From: Chloroflexota bacterium
GTDB lineage: Bacteria; Chloroflexota; UBA4733
Length of the DNA: 6,107 nucleotides
NCBI GenBank assembly: GCA_025449435.1
Contig: JANWJO010000115.1
Coordinates: 1 to 6,107, forward strand
Reading direction: 5' to 3'
Every line of letters begins with the position of its first letter. The first letter of the stretch is position 1. The translations under genes were made by a program, and so were the position numbers. Shown here piece after piece: positions 1 to 6,104 of this stretch. The notes beneath the pieces are model-generated. The model saw only the letters and a list, made by a program, of their open reading frames with translations, had not been told where the DNA came from and did no database searches.

Positions 1-1286
1 CCGTTCCGTTCCTCTACGGCTACGACGAGCAGGTGAAGAAGACTCGGGAATATCTGAAGACGGACAAGCTGAACATCGAGCGGTTGGCGCGGGCCCAGAC
101 CGAGGGCTCGGGCGTGATTGCGCCGCTGGGCACAAAGGGATTCGAAATCAAGCCGGGCGATGAGTTGCAGGCCATGGTGGTGATCCAGAATAAGGGGGTC
201 GGCCATACGCTCATTCCTGAGCAGCGCGATATGTATCAGGCATGGGCGGAATTTGAACTGACCGATGCTACGGGCAAGGTGCTGCACGCGAGCGGCCGCC
301 TGAATCCCGAGGGGTATCTCGATCCCAATGCACACAGTTTTGTGACGCGGCTGCTCGATGCCAAGGGCAATCTTCTGGTGAAGCATGAGATATGGGACCG
401 CCGCACTACGGCGACGGATGCCACCATACAGCCGGGCCGATCCACGCTGGTGAGATATGGATTCCGCATCCCCAAGGATGGACACGGCCCATACACGATT
501 ACGGCCAAAGTGAACTATCGCCATTTCGACGAAACGTTCACCAACTTCGCATTGGGTGACAAGCATCCGCCGTATCCAGTTGCGGAGATGGCCGTGCGCT
601 CACGCGAACTGAAGCTTGGCGAGAACGCGCCGGCAGCGGCGGATGCGAAGGACAACCCTGACTGGATGCGGTGGAACAACTTCGGTATCGCCCTGCTGGA
701 CGAGGCACAGTACGCCGAAGCGAAAAATGCGTTCAGCGAGGTGGTGAAATTGCGTCCGCAATACGCGGATGCCTACACCAACCTCGCCATCGTGTACCTG
801 CAGTGGGAGCGCTATGCGGATGCGGCGGCAAGCCTGAACCAGGCTCTGACCATGATGCCGGGAGATGCGCGCGCGCTCTACTACCAGGCGCTGGTGGAGC
901 GCAACCAGGGCGATCTGACATCAGCCGTAGCCAATCTTCAGAAGGTGATTGCGCAATTCCCGCGATCGATCGATGCCCATCGTGAGTTGGGGTTCAGCTA
1001 CTACCAGCAGCACAAGTACGACCTGGCGCGGACCGAATATGAGACCGTGCAGGACATTGAGCCGGACGATCTGTCGGCGCACTATAATCTGGCCATCATC
1101 TACCGGCGCGAGGGCGACAAGCAGAAGGCGGCAGCGCAGGCATCCCTGTTTGCCGACGAAAAGGATGACCCGATGGCCAGCACGGCGACTTTGAATTTCC
1201 TGCGTGACCACTCAGAAGTCTCCGGCGAGAGCGTGCCCTGGCATCTGCATACAGCCGATGAAACAGCGGCTCCTGTGAATAAGTGA
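1..1286 (+). CDS. TPR protein with a cytochrome c554-like beta domain, C-terminal part (5' end outside window)
   Basis: The frame is open from the left edge (codons from position 3 read VPFLYGYDEQVKK), so this is the C-terminal part of a longer protein; the GTG at 33 has no convincing ribosome site and lies inside this conserved-looking run. Numbering from that GTG, residues about 35-175 form a beta-rich domain with 'VVIQNKGVGHTLIPEQRD', 'YQAWAEFELTD', 'GKVLHASG' and 'YLDPNAHSF'. This pattern resembles, from memory, the non-haem portion of acidobacterial multihaem cytochrome c554-type proteins. Residues 211-380 are five tandem TPRs, followed by a polar tail ending in APVNK. The visible part contains no cysteine, so no CXXCH haem site is present here; any haem sites would be upstream. 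A periplasmic electron-transfer or protein-scaffold role is inference. The end at TGA 1284-1286 is secure. The next gene starts 23 bases on, suggesting an operon. Confidence 0.85.
   Translation, partial: VPFLYGYDEQVKKTREYLKTDKLNIERLARAQTEGSGVIAPLGTKGFEIKPGDELQAMVVIQNKGVGHTLIPEQRDMYQAWAEFELTDATGKVLHASGRLNPEGYLDPNAHSFVTRLLDAKGNLLVKHEIWDRRTTATDATIQPGRSTLVRYGFRIPKDGHGPYTITAKVNYRHFDETFTNFALGDKHPPYPVAEMAVRSRELKLGENAPAAADAKDNPDWMRWNNFGIALLDEAQYAEAKNAFSEVVKLRPQYADAYTNLAIVYLQWERYADAAASLNQALTMMPGDARALYYQALVERNQGDLTSAVANLQKVIAQFPRSIDAHRELGFSYYQQHKYDLARTEYETVQDIEPDDLSAHYNLAIIYRREGDKQKAAAQASLFADEKDDPMASTATLNFLRDHSEVSGESVPWHLHTADETAAPVNK
663..1172 (+). repeat. Five tandem tetratricopeptide repeats (protein-level)
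   Basis: Within the first gene, five units of exactly 34 residues follow each other without linkers, starting at WMRWNNFG, ADAYTNLA, ARALYYQA, IDAHRELG and LSAHYNLA. Each keeps the TPR pattern: a small residue near position 8 (G, A, A, G, A), an aromatic or large residue near 11, a small residue near 20 and a proline near 32 (RPQY, MPGD, FPRS, EPDD, DDP). TPR arrays form a curved helical groove that binds peptides or partner proteins. The fifth unit is the most degenerate and probably caps the array. The repeats are diverged in DNA sequence, so this is an old protein repeat rather than a recent duplication. Confidence 0.88.
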
Positions 1287-1291
1287 GCGGC

Positions 1292-1296
1292 AGGGA
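1292..1296 (+). promoter_or_regulatory. Weak candidate ribosome binding site (AGGGA)
   Basis: AGGGA lies 13 bases before the ATG at 1310, which is longer than the usual 5-9 base spacing. No better purine-rich site lies closer. The start is still favoured because it places a basic N-terminus directly before a hydrophobic signal-peptide core. Translation may be partly coupled to the upstream gene, which stops 23 bases earlier. Confidence 0.35.
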
Positions 1297-1309
1297 TTAA
1301 GCTAGCGCC

Positions 1310-1876
1310 ATGAGCAAGACAGAGATCATCCGGCGCTCGGCGCTGGCAGGAATATTTGCTATCGGTGCGAGCCTGCTGATGCCGTGCATGGCGCAGCAGC
1401 AGGGAAGTCCATCAGCCACAAAAGCGGCGGGCGTCTTGAAGCCGGCCGACACCGCCAACCTGATGCCGGCGCAGGTCTTCTTTCGCGGACAAAGTGCGAC
1501 GGTACAGATGCGTAACAGCGGCGGCGTCCGCTATGCGGATGGCATGTTCACGCTGATGGCCCTGGTGGACACGTCGGGTTATTCGAGCGGCATACAGCAG
1601 CGCTACCAGGCATATCTGATCACTGAAGTGCCGCTCCAACTGGGAGATGGCAGCGACGGCCGCAAGCTTGTGCCCGGAGCTTACGGTGTCGGCTTCATTC
1701 AAAACGATCGCTTCGTTGTGATGGATCTGGGTGCGAATGAAGTGCTGAATGTGGGGAGCCATCATGATGCCGAGCTGCATCGTCCCATGCCGCTGCAGGT
1801 GCTGGATACACCGGCGGCAGGAACATATCGCTTCTACGAGGGGCGCTCATTCGTGACATTGCAGCGCGCCAGGTAG
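1310..1876 (+). CDS. Small exported protein of unknown function (188 aa)
   Basis: The protein begins MSKTEIIRRSALAG followed by a hydrophobic core (IFAIGASLLMP) and a likely signal peptidase I site at CMA|QQQ, around residue 28, so the mature protein of about 160 residues should be periplasmic or secreted. After a low-complexity A/S/K-rich linker, the body is a compact beta-rich domain with recognisable blocks: 'PAQVFFRGQSATVQMRNSGG', 'ADGMFTLMALVDTSGYSSG', 'QQRYQAYLITEVPL', 'VPGAYGVGF' and a C-terminal 'GTYRFYEGRSFVTLQ'. I recall similar small exported proteins from Acidobacteria, but no function is known to me. The mature part has no cysteine, so it is not an obvious haem or disulphide protein, and C26 sits in a poor lipobox (LMPC). 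It probably forms an operon with the upstream TPR gene and is followed by a strong hairpin terminator. No enzymatic motif is visible. Confidence 0.85.
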   Translation: MSKTEIIRRSALAGIFAIGASLLMPCMAQQQGSPSATKAAGVLKPADTANLMPAQVFFRGQSATVQMRNSGGVRYADGMFTLMALVDTSGYSSGIQQRYQAYLITEVPLQLGDGSDGRKLVPGAYGVGFIQNDRFVVMDLGANEVLNVGSHHDAELHRPMPLQVLDTPAAGTYRFYEGRSFVTLQRAR

Positions 1877-1890
1877 GATTTCATGCAAAG

Positions 1891-1923
1891 AAAAAAGGCC
1901 ACACTCGGTTGAGTGTGGCCTTT
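1891..1923. terminator. Rho-independent terminator shared by convergent genes
   Basis: A perfect 13-bp inverted repeat (1894-1906 and 1911-1923, AAAGGCCACACTC / GAGTGTGGCCTTT) closes a 4-base GGTT loop. It lies 17 bases after the plus-strand stop (1876) and 14 bases after the minus-strand stop (1938). Read on the minus strand the stem runs into TTTTTT (1896-1891), a classic terminator for the large S53-like gene. Read on the plus strand the GC-rich stem is followed by only TTTC, so termination is plausible but less canonical. Confidence 0.9.
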
Positions 1924-1937
1924 CTGCTGGATGAGGC

Positions 1938-4900
1938 TTAGTTGTTTTTGCCCACGAGAACCTGAACCGAAAGAGTGTGGACGAGGGTGGTGTTGGTGGT
2001 CGTCGATGCAGTGACGAGCACGGTGTAGGTTCCCGCGGTGACAGCGGGGCCGGTTCCGTTCGCCGTTCCGCCGCCGCCGTTGATAGTGTTGTAGTAGCTC
2101 TGGGTGGGCCCAGGAGCGACAGTGGCGCCGCAGCCGGTGATGCCGAAGCTGACCATCACCAGAACGCATGCAGCCAGCATCGACTGCCACTTGCGACGAC
2201 GTGCGGGCAGGCCGAGCAGGAAGATACAGGCGAGTGTAGTTCCGCCGGTAGCGATCCACCAGCGGTTGGCGGGCTGCGGGGGAACAACATTGCTGGCGAT
2301 GGAGTGGGTCGCGTCCGCCCCGACAACCAACGTCTGCGTGGTATAGCCAGCCGCCCCGATCGTGGCATTTACGGTCGACGCCACACCTGCGCCGAAGCCG
2401 CACGTCAAGCCGGCCGGGACAGCGCCGCGGACACCGGCGAGCCTGTAGCCGATGACGCTGCAGGTCAGCTTGATCGGCGTTGCCGCATAGGCGCTGTTGA
2501 AGTTGTACAGCGAAGTCAGGCGCAGGTTATAGGTAGCCTGCGTTGCGGTTGGAGCGGTGGTATTTTGCAGTGGAGCTGCCTGGTTGACGGTGTTGTCCGA
2601 CTGCAATGAGAAGTCGGCACTGGTGCGGTCGTCGCTGACATTGACGGTTGTCTGGGCGCTGGAGGATTCAACCTGGTAGTCGTCTCCAAAGATGTCCCAC
2701 TGGTAGCCGCTATAGATGACGCTGAACACGACCTGGCCGGAAGCAAGATTGAGATAGCCATTCTGCCGCGGAACCGTAAATGTCTCCAGACCGCTGTTGT
2801 TCACAGCGAGGCTATTCGTCAGCAGAATGCCGTTTCCGTAAATGCTTATGGTGGGAGTGGTGCTGCAGAACGTGATGAAGAACGTGAAGCATTGTCCGTT
2901 TGGTGGATTGCCCGGCGAATTCACCTGGATATTCAGGGTCAGGGAATCGGTAGCTGGAAATGGACCGGCAGGATTGGAGACGCTGATGCCCTGCGAGTCA
3001 GTGATCGTGAAGCTCGTAGTGGACGCAAAATTGGTGAAATTGAAGATTGAAGATGAGGAGTTCACATTCACTGTGGATGACGATCCGGCATAGTTTGTGT
3101 CACCCGCGTACGTGGTTGTGATTTTGCCATTGGCTGGCACGTCAGTTTTGGTGATCGTGATGCTGGCCGCTGCCATGGCGTTGCCGTTTGGATCGAAGCC
3201 CTTCACCAAGGGCACCGTCTTGGGTACCGTGGTCCCGAACGTAACGCTGCCCGAGGGCGAAGTGCCGTTGCTAGGAAATGTTGAAGGTTGCACCGTAGCG
3301 GTCAGCGTGATGTTGCCCTGCGTGGTGTCCGGATTCGGTGGGGTGACCGTCATTGCGGTCGAGGCCTTGGTGACAGTGGCGAGGTACGGTCCAGTGGAGC
3401 ACGACGTAAAGCTGGCGTCACCCGGGTAAGTTAGGGTGATGGAGTGTGAGCCCTGCGTCAGCAGATTGGAGTTGAAGGTTGCGGCGCCCTCAGAGTTGAT
3501 CGGCAGTGTGGTGATCGGGATCGGGTTGCCGTTATCGGTGACATTGATGGAGCCAGAGGGAATGCCGACGTTGTTGGTGGTTATGGAAGAGTACGGTTCA
3601 ACAGTAATGCTGACCGGCGTGCCGTAGGGAATGCTTGTGGACGATCCGATGTTGATGTTGTGTCCGTAAACGACCATCTGGCACGCTTCCGGCTTCACCG
3701 TGATCGTGTAAGGAGCAGCTGTGACGCTGGAAGCGTAGGTATTGTCGCCGGTGTAGCGAGCGTAGATGTTGTAGGTGCCGCCGGGAAGCAGGTTCCAGGT
3801 GTCCGTGGCCGTGCCTCCACTTAGGGTCATGGACTCGACTGCCTGCTCCGCCTGCAGCGGGCTGGATGTGAAGATGGCGACGTCGCCGGTAGCGGTGGCG
3901 CCGGTTCCGGAAGCGGGCTTGGCAGTGACGGTGTATTTGAGCCAGGTACTATGCGTCGTGCAGTTCGCCGTGGCGCCGCACTTCGGCGCACTGCCCGTGG
4001 ATGGATCGATGACGGTGAGTGTTACCGCGCTGGCTGTCGCGCCCGAGGGAGCATAGTTGGCCACGAAGCTGCCGATGTTGAAGCTGCCGAGACCCGAAGC
4101 TGCATCGTAGCCGGATCCAGCGGCATAGCCTGTCATCACGTAATTGTTGTTCCCGCCGTTCTTCACGCAATTCGCGGTGCCGTTGGTGCATTGCAGCTCG
4201 TTGTTGCCAATCGTGACATCGTTTGCCGTAATGGTCGCACCTGTCGTAACAGCTGAGCTCAGGTGCGAGTACATAGAGGAGTTCACGTTGCCGAGCCCGA
4301 AGCGTGAGCCGCTATTGAGCTTATTGACCGTGAGTGCGACAGCGCCCGCGAAAACCGCGCTCGATGCTTCGGTGCCACCCGAGTAGGTGAACTTCGTGCC
4401 CGTAGTCTGGCAATCCGAAGGTTGCATGCAGAACAGGTAGGCGGCGCTGTTGTAGCCCTCCGTGTTGTTGGCACCGCTTCCGGCAAAGAACGATACGTCC
4501 GGGATGATGCGGTGGGTACTGCTAATGGCCCGAGCCTTGAGGTTGTTGAATTGATAGGAGGGAATGGGTTGTGGTGTGGAGATGCCGTCGACACCTGCGG
4601 TGCTGATGCCGCCGCCTCCAGCTAGCTCCACTGAAGCGCCAGCGGTGCCATTGGTGTAGTTCGGAAAGCTATCGTTCCACACCTGCTCGGGAATGGGCGT
4701 GTTCTGAATCGATTTGTAAGCAGGAATACCTGAGTTGGCGGCCGACCAATAATGCGTGGCCGGTAATCCGACGCCGTAGTAAAAATCGGTTCCGCCGACG
4801 GCGGTCAGGTAAGGCGAGGTGGCGTAGCCGTTGACGGCATAGCCTGAAGTTGCATTTCCTGCGGTGCCCGGCACCTCGCATCCCGCCGAACCGGTGTTGC

Positions 4901-6104
4901 CGGCTGCAGCGACGACGGTCATGCCTTGTGCCGCCGCCTGCTCTACTGACTGGTTGACGAGCTGCATTCCTCCGGAGCCGATCGCGTTTTCGCAGGACTG
5001 GAAGCCATTCAGGAGCACCTGTACCTGGTTATCGGAGATGGCGCGGATAAGCGCGAAGTCCATGCCTGTGTCATAGTCGGTGTCTGCCGAGGTGTAGTAG
5101 TAGATGGTTGCCTTGGGAGCCACCGCGCCGACCAGTTCAATCTGCTTGTAGGCGATGTACGCGTCGCCATTCACACCCGGATCGTTGCCGTCCACGATGA
5201 TCACCGGAGGGTTGGCGCCGAGACCGAAGATGGTGCGGTAGTTGTTGACGTAGGAGATGTTGATGTCGGAATCGCCGATGATGCCGACGATGACGTTCGT
5301 GCCACCTAGACCTTGCGCAGTGGGAAGGGGAATGCCGTACTGGGCTGACAAGTCAGCCGGTGAGACTCCATAGATGGTGGCGCCGCCGCTGGTCGTGGTG
5401 TAGAGCGGCTTGAGAGCATGAGTTGTCGGATCCAGCCTGGCCTGGGTGCCCGCGCCGGAGCCGCCTTCCAATTTGAAGTTATTGAGTGCAGCAAAACCGG
5501 AAACAACGCTGCGAAGCGCCGAAGGAATCTTCGGGTTGGCGTTGTTCGCATAGAACGTCTTGCCGCCTACCGCGTAGGTGTGGATCTCGGTCTGGAAAGT
5601 GGATTGGATCTGCGCGGCTGTGGCGCCCACCTCGATGGCCATATGGCCGCCGTAGACGCGGCCAACGCTCATGCCCTGGCCCGACAAGTAGCTGGTGACG
5701 GCCTGCACATCAGAATCGGCAACGCCGAAGCGCTTCCCGAATTCATCCGGCGTAAGCCACTTGTGATAGTTCGGAGAGTGCGGATCCTGCTGCGCGGCGA
5801 GCAGCGTCTGCAACGCCGACTCCTGCTCCGCGGAGCGCTTTAAAACCAGCAGCATTCTTCCGCGCAGGTTCGCCGGCGCCGGACCGCGATCGAATTGGGG
5901 GCGCGCCCAGGGGTGCACTGCACCGGGAAGTGCGACGAGCGCCGAATGTTCTGACTGGCTGGTGATGCGCGGAGTCGCCTGCGCGTGTGCGGTGGCTGTG
6001 CTGCCGGGACTGAGAAGCCCTGCGCTAACCAGCGAAAGTGTCGAGAGCGCCTGGGCAAAGCGAGAAGATATCCGAACCATAGCCATCCTGCCATCCATCT
6101 CCAC
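1938..6104 (-). CDS. Secreted S53 (pro-kumamolisin)-fold protein with Ig-like repeats; probable pseudopeptidase
   Basis: This single uninterrupted frame of 1388 codons (from GTG 6104) encodes, in order: a signal peptide (cleavage near residue 42), a pro-kumamolisin propeptide (about 62-215), an S53-fold domain (about 235-685), several Ig-like domains (about 688-1268), a hydrophobic hairpin with LPARRRK (1282-1325) and a short beta tail to TAA at 1938-1940. Active S53 enzymes are secreted serine-carboxyl proteases using Ser-Glu-Asp. Here those positions are Glu579, Ile317 and Gln321, and the oxyanion Asp is Asn403, so I expect no proteolysis by the standard mechanism. Paired cysteines (371/409, 559/565, 639/646, 709/715, 1215/1235) suit an oxidising extracytoplasmic setting. 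A binding or adhesin-like surface role is inference. The frame stays open to the right edge, so the true start may be upstream or at an internal ATG (6098, 6086 or 6080). Confidence 0.9.
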   Translation of the reverse strand: MEMDGRMAMVRISSRFAQALSTLSLVSAGLLSPGSTATAHAQATPRITSQSEHSALVALPGAVHPWARPQFDRGPAPANLRGRMLLVLKRSAEQESALQTLLAAQQDPHSPNYHKWLTPDEFGKRFGVADSDVQAVTSYLSGQGMSVGRVYGGHMAIEVGATAAQIQSTFQTEIHTYAVGGKTFYANNANPKIPSALRSVVSGFAALNNFKLEGGSGAGTQARLDPTTHALKPLYTTTSGGATIYGVSPADLSAQYGIPLPTAQGLGGTNVIVGIIGDSDINISYVNNYRTIFGLGANPPVIIVDGNDPGVNGDAYIAYKQIELVGAVAPKATIYYYTSADTDYDTGMDFALIRAISDNQVQVLLNGFQSCENAIGSGGMQLVNQSVEQAAAQGMTVVAAAGNTGSAGCEVPGTAGNATSGYAVNGYATSPYLTAVGGTDFYYGVGLPATHYWSAANSGIPAYKSIQNTPIPEQVWNDSFPNYTNGTAGASVELAGGGGISTAGVDGISTPQPIPSYQFNNLKARAISSTHRIIPDVSFFAGSGANNTEGYNSAAYLFCMQPSDCQTTGTKFTYSGGTEASSAVFAGAVALTVNKLNSGSRFGLGNVNSSMYSHLSSAVTTGATITANDVTIGNNELQCTNGTANCVKNGGNNNYVMTGYAAGSGYDAASGLGSFNIGSFVANYAPSGATASAVTLTVIDPSTGSAPKCGATANCTTHSTWLKYTVTAKPASGTGATATGDVAIFTSSPLQAEQAVESMTLSGGTATDTWNLLPGGTYNIYARYTGDNTYASSVTAAPYTITVKPEACQMVVYGHNINIGSSTSIPYGTPVSITVEPYSSITTNNVGIPSGSINVTDNGNPIPITTLPINSEGAATFNSNLLTQGSHSITLTYPGDASFTSCSTGPYLATVTKASTAMTVTPPNPDTTQGNITLTATVQPSTFPSNGTSPSGSVTFGTTVPKTVPLVKGFDPNGNAMAAASITITKTDVPANGKITTTYAGDTNYAGSSSTVNVNSSSSIFNFTNFASTTSFTITDSQGISVSNPAGPFPATDSLTLNIQVNSPGNPPNGQCFTFFITFCSTTPTISIYGNGILLTNSLAVNNSGLETFTVPRQNGYLNLASGQVVFSVIYSGYQWDIFGDDYQVESSSAQTTVNVSDDRTSADFSLQSDNTVNQAAPLQNTTAPTATQATYNLRLTSLYNFNSAYAATPIKLTCSVIGYRLAGVRGAVPAGLTCGFGAGVASTVNATIGAAGYTTQTLVVGADATHSIASNVVPPQPANRWWIATGGTTLACIFLLGLPARRRKWQSMLAACVLVMVSFGITGCGATVAPGPTQSYYNTINGGGGTANGTGPAVTAGTYTVLVTASTTTNTTLVHTLSVQVLVGKNN
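1941..2264 (-). other. C-terminal hydrophobic hairpin, internal lipobox-like site and beta tail
   Basis: Residues 1282-1299 (WWIATGGTTLACIFLLGL) form a first hydrophobic segment, followed by PARRRKW and a second hydrophobic segment at about 1309-1323 ending 'GITGCG'. ITGC1325 fits the lipobox pattern ([LVI][ASTVI][GAS]C). A gly-rich linker (INGGGGTANGTG) then leads to 'AGTYTVLVTAS' and 'HTLSVQVLVG', the last strands of an Ig-like fold. I recall the same layout at the C-terminus of many acidobacterial Ig-repeat proteins. With the Arg-rich loop in the cytoplasm, both flanks would face the periplasm. Membrane anchoring is likely; lipidation is speculative. Confidence 0.65.
2301..4043 (-). other. 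Ig-like domain array of the S53-like protein
   Basis: Residues about 688-803, 806-913 and 914-1016 read as three bacterial Ig-like repeats. Each ends in a 'Y.GD..Y/F' strand signature (ARYTGDNTYASS, LTYPGDASFTSC, TTYAGDTNYAGS), and the first three carry 'TGDVAIF', 'SGSINVTDNG' and 'SGSVTFG'. Residues about 1017-1158 form a less regular beta-rich unit containing 'FTITDSQGI' and 'VVFSVIYSGY'. Residues about 1160-1268 resemble the 'DFSL...L.CS...P.GLTCGF' domain common in acidobacterial surface proteins, with C1215 and C1235 likely paired. Domain limits are by eye. Such arrays usually act as stalks or binding modules. Confidence 0.75.
4050..5402 (-). other. S53 (sedolisin/kumamolisin) fold domain with degenerate active site
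   Basis: Residues about 235-685 carry the S53 landmarks: 'SAQYGIPLPTAQGLGG', 'VDGNDPGVNGD', 'GAVAPKATIYYY', 'MTVVAAAGNTGSAGC', 'PYLTAVGGTDF', 'RIIPDVSFFA', 'SGGTEASSAVFAGAVAL' and 'GYAAGSGYDAASGLGSFN'. Set beside kumamolisin from memory (E78, D82, D164, S278), the anchors GALAP, AAAGDSG and GGTSAxxP place the catalytic positions at I317 (codon 5156-5154), Q321 (5144-5142), N403 (4898-4896) and E579 (4370-4368). The proline after the serine motif is also lost (A583). The usual calcium ligands at the end of the domain appear kept: D629, V630, G663, G665 and D667. Confidence 0.85.
5460..5921 (-). other. Pro-kumamolisin activation (propeptide) domain
   Basis: Residues about 62-215 match the S53 propeptide pattern: an opening 'FDRGPAPANLRGRMLLVLKR', then the hallmark 'DPHSPNYHKWLTPDEFGKRF' and 'GVADSDVQAVTSYL' (family form: D.SP.YH.WLT.EEF...F..S..D...V..WL), then 'AIEVGATAAQIQSTFQTEIH' and 'IPSALRSVVSGFAALNNF'. 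In active family members this domain chaperones folding and is removed by self-cleavage at low pH. It is complete and well preserved here, even though the following domain appears unable to cut itself. Confidence 0.9.
5979..6104 (-). other. Signal peptide region and start-codon candidates of the S53-like gene
   Basis: Possible in-frame starts are GTG 6104, ATG 6098, ATG 6086 and ATG 6080. GGTGGAG (6105-6099) ends 12 bases before ATG 6086, and GGCAGG (6092-6087) ends 6 bases before ATG 6080, so the last two have the best ribosome-site support. Starting at ATG 6080 gives MVRISSRF, then a hydrophobic core ALSTLSLVSAGLL, then STATAHAQA with a likely signal peptidase I cut after AHA or AQA (residues 39-43). 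That is a textbook Sec signal, making a downstream start likely, though a start beyond the window cannot be excluded. No promoter is visible inside the window. Confidence 0.6.

Noticed and set aside
33..35. GTG at 33 as the true start of the TPR gene
   Set aside because: The frame is open to the window edge, there is no convincing ribosome site, and the residues just before it (FLYGYDEQVKK) read continuously with what follows, so the gene is truncated by the window.
1891..1923. Inverted repeat as an attachment site, transposon end or REP element
   Set aside because: It occurs once, there is no integrase or transposase, and its position between two convergent stop codons with a T-tract fits a terminator.
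2056..2095. Gly-rich low-complexity stretch as a phase-variable or slipped-strand repeat
   Set aside because: The GGC-type codons encoding NGGGGTANGTG are mixed and too short to form a uniform tandem repeat; it is an ordinary flexible linker.
1834..2403. Minus-strand frame of about 189 codons overlapping the end of the S53-like gene
   Set aside because: It overlaps the S53-like gene in another frame, crosses the terminator and has an Arg/His/Cys-rich composition typical of out-of-frame GC-rich DNA.
1977..2609. Plus-strand open frame of about 210 codons
   Set aside because: It lies wholly antisense to the Ig-like and C-terminal part of the S53-like gene and has Gly/Arg/Ala-rich composition with no domain; a shadow frame.
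4326..4370. S581/S582 as a substitute nucleophile in the SGGTEASSAVFAG motif
   Set aside because: Anchoring on GGT and on FAG..AL puts the catalytic position at E579 with no gap. The serines two and three residues later would point elsewhere on the helix, and the Glu/Asp partners are missing too.
5418..5843. Plus-strand open frame of about 141 codons
   Set aside because: Antisense to the well-supported propeptide domain, Arg/Leu/Gly-rich and without motifs; a shadow frame.
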